A stretch of DNA of 36,349 nt, from positions 1 to 36,349 of the forward strand of contig JANXLV010000378.1 of the NCBI GenBank assembly GCA_025355005.1, in the 5' to 3' direction. Positions 35,799 to 36,349 of the stretch are shown piece by piece. The translations under genes were made by a program, and so were the position numbers. This DNA comes from Myxococcales bacterium. Its GTDB lineage: Bacteria > Myxococcota_A > Polyangia > Polyangiales > Polyangiaceae. The stretch's first letter is position 1. The number at the start of each line of letters is the position of its first letter. The notes under the pieces are model-generated. The model made no database searches. It saw nothing but the letters and a program-made list of their open reading frames with translations, and was not told the origin of the DNA.

Positions 35799-36349
35799 GC
35801 CGCGGGCAGCGAGCGGCGCGTCGTGTGGAGCTTATGCGCAGTGAGGCCGAAGAGTCTGCGCGTGACTGCGTCGGTCAGGCACGTGGGCAGGAGCGCGACC
35901 AGCGCGATGAGGGCCATGAACCGCGCAGGCGCGACGTAGCGCGTCCTCGGGTGGCTCGCGGCGGCGGCTCGTTCGATGGCGCGGACCACATGCTCGGGCC
36001 CGGAGGCCATCTTGTCGAAGGTCGACTCGAAGGTGGCCATCTCCTCGTAGAGATGTCCGTAGCGAGTGGGGCCAGTCCTGGCGCGCGTGGCCTCTCCCGT
36101 CGTGCGGTTCGCGAACTCCGTGCGAATGGTCCCAGGCTCCACGATGACGACCTTGATGCCGAACGGCTGAAGCTCCATGCGGAGCGCGTCGGACAGGGCC
36201 TCCAGCGCGTACTTGCTGGCGTGGTAGGCGCCCAGCATCGGCGCTGGAATGCGCCCGCTCACGCTGCTCACGTTGATCACGCGGCCTGCGCGTCGCTCGA
36301 ACATCGCCGGCAAGAGCGCGCGCGTCAGTGACATCAAGCCGAAGACGTT
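35795..36349 (-). CDS. short-chain dehydrogenase/reductase, 5' end beyond the window
   Basis: A partial SDR protein (about 184 aa seen). The right edge cuts the N-terminal Rossmann part with the GxxxGxG motif. Visible marks are NVFGLMSLTRALLPAM, the catalytic Ser in GRVINVSSVSGRI, YHASK (Tyr and Lys of YxxxK) and VEPGTIRTEF. The frame is open to the last base. The C-terminus has a hydrophobic stretch (FMALIALVALLPTCL) followed by a basic tail, typical of membrane-associated SDRs such as steroid- or retinol-type dehydrogenases. NAD(P)-dependent oxidation of an alcohol is likely; the substrate is unknown. The stop overlaps polX by four bases (CTAG). Confidence 0.93.
   Translation of the reverse strand, partial: NVFGLMSLTRALLPAMFERRAGRVINVSSVSGRIPAPMLGAYHASKYALEALSDALRMELQPFGIKVVIVEPGTIRTEFANRTTGEATRARTGPTRYGHLYEEMATFESTFDKMASGPEHVVRAIERAAAASHPRTRYVAPARFMALIALVALLPTCLTDAVTRRLFGLTAHKLHTTRRSLPAA

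Overview
The window reads as high-GC chromosomal DNA of a deltaproteobacterial-type predator or saprophyte, most likely a myxobacterium of the Polyangiales. This assignment rests on gene content: two eukaryotic-like Ser/Thr kinases, many lipoproteins with a lipobox followed by Asp/Gly/Ala-rich linkers, TPR proteins with PEGA-like domains, a DUF4388 protein, and a bacterial NHEJ-type ligase and polymerase. I see no rRNA, tRNA, CRISPR array, transposase, integrase or phage gene. The genes are tightly packed on both strands.

Layout. 308-3886 (minus): an operon of a TPR/transmembrane protein, a lipoprotein and a Ser/Thr kinase. 3955-4084: the remains of a redoxin gene. 4108-8836: a small membrane protein, a DUF4388/TPR protein, a lectin-like lipoprotein and a lipoprotein with an EXORDIUM-like HExxE motif. 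8875-13699: a trypsin-like protease fused to Ca-binding-like repeats, a LON-domain protein, a C39-like cysteine peptidase and a small lipoprotein. 13741-14861: a second lectin-like lipoprotein and a LamG remnant. 14862-18909 (minus): a signalling cluster of a secreted DUF1508 protein, a dienelactone-hydrolase-like enzyme, a PAS-GAF-histidine kinase broken by a frameshift, and a PilB-like/TPR protein. 19087-24391: two tandem lectin-like lipoproteins, a PEGA lipoprotein, a diheme MauG-like cytochrome, and a fifth lectin-like gene whose signal peptide is out of frame. 24613-27768: a second TPR/TM + lipoprotein + Ser/Thr kinase set. 27864-31522: a MAPEG protein, lipoproteins and a questin-oxidase-like protein. 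31565-35798: a DNA-repair island (LigC-type ligase, LigD-type polymerase, PolX). 35795-36349: a truncated short-chain dehydrogenase.

Themes. (1) A family of ConA/LamG-like surface lipoproteins is expanded: five genes plus one remnant, two of them with irregular N-termini. (2) A TPR/TM + lipoprotein + Ser/Thr kinase set occurs twice, which suggests a recurring envelope-sensing unit. (3) At least nine genes have a TAnnnT-like hexamer ending 6-7 nt before the start codon, with no convincing Shine-Dalgarno at most of them. That is the layout of leaderless mRNAs, and it recurs across unrelated genes. (4) Remnants and frameshifts show that accessory genes here are decaying, or contain sequencing errors.
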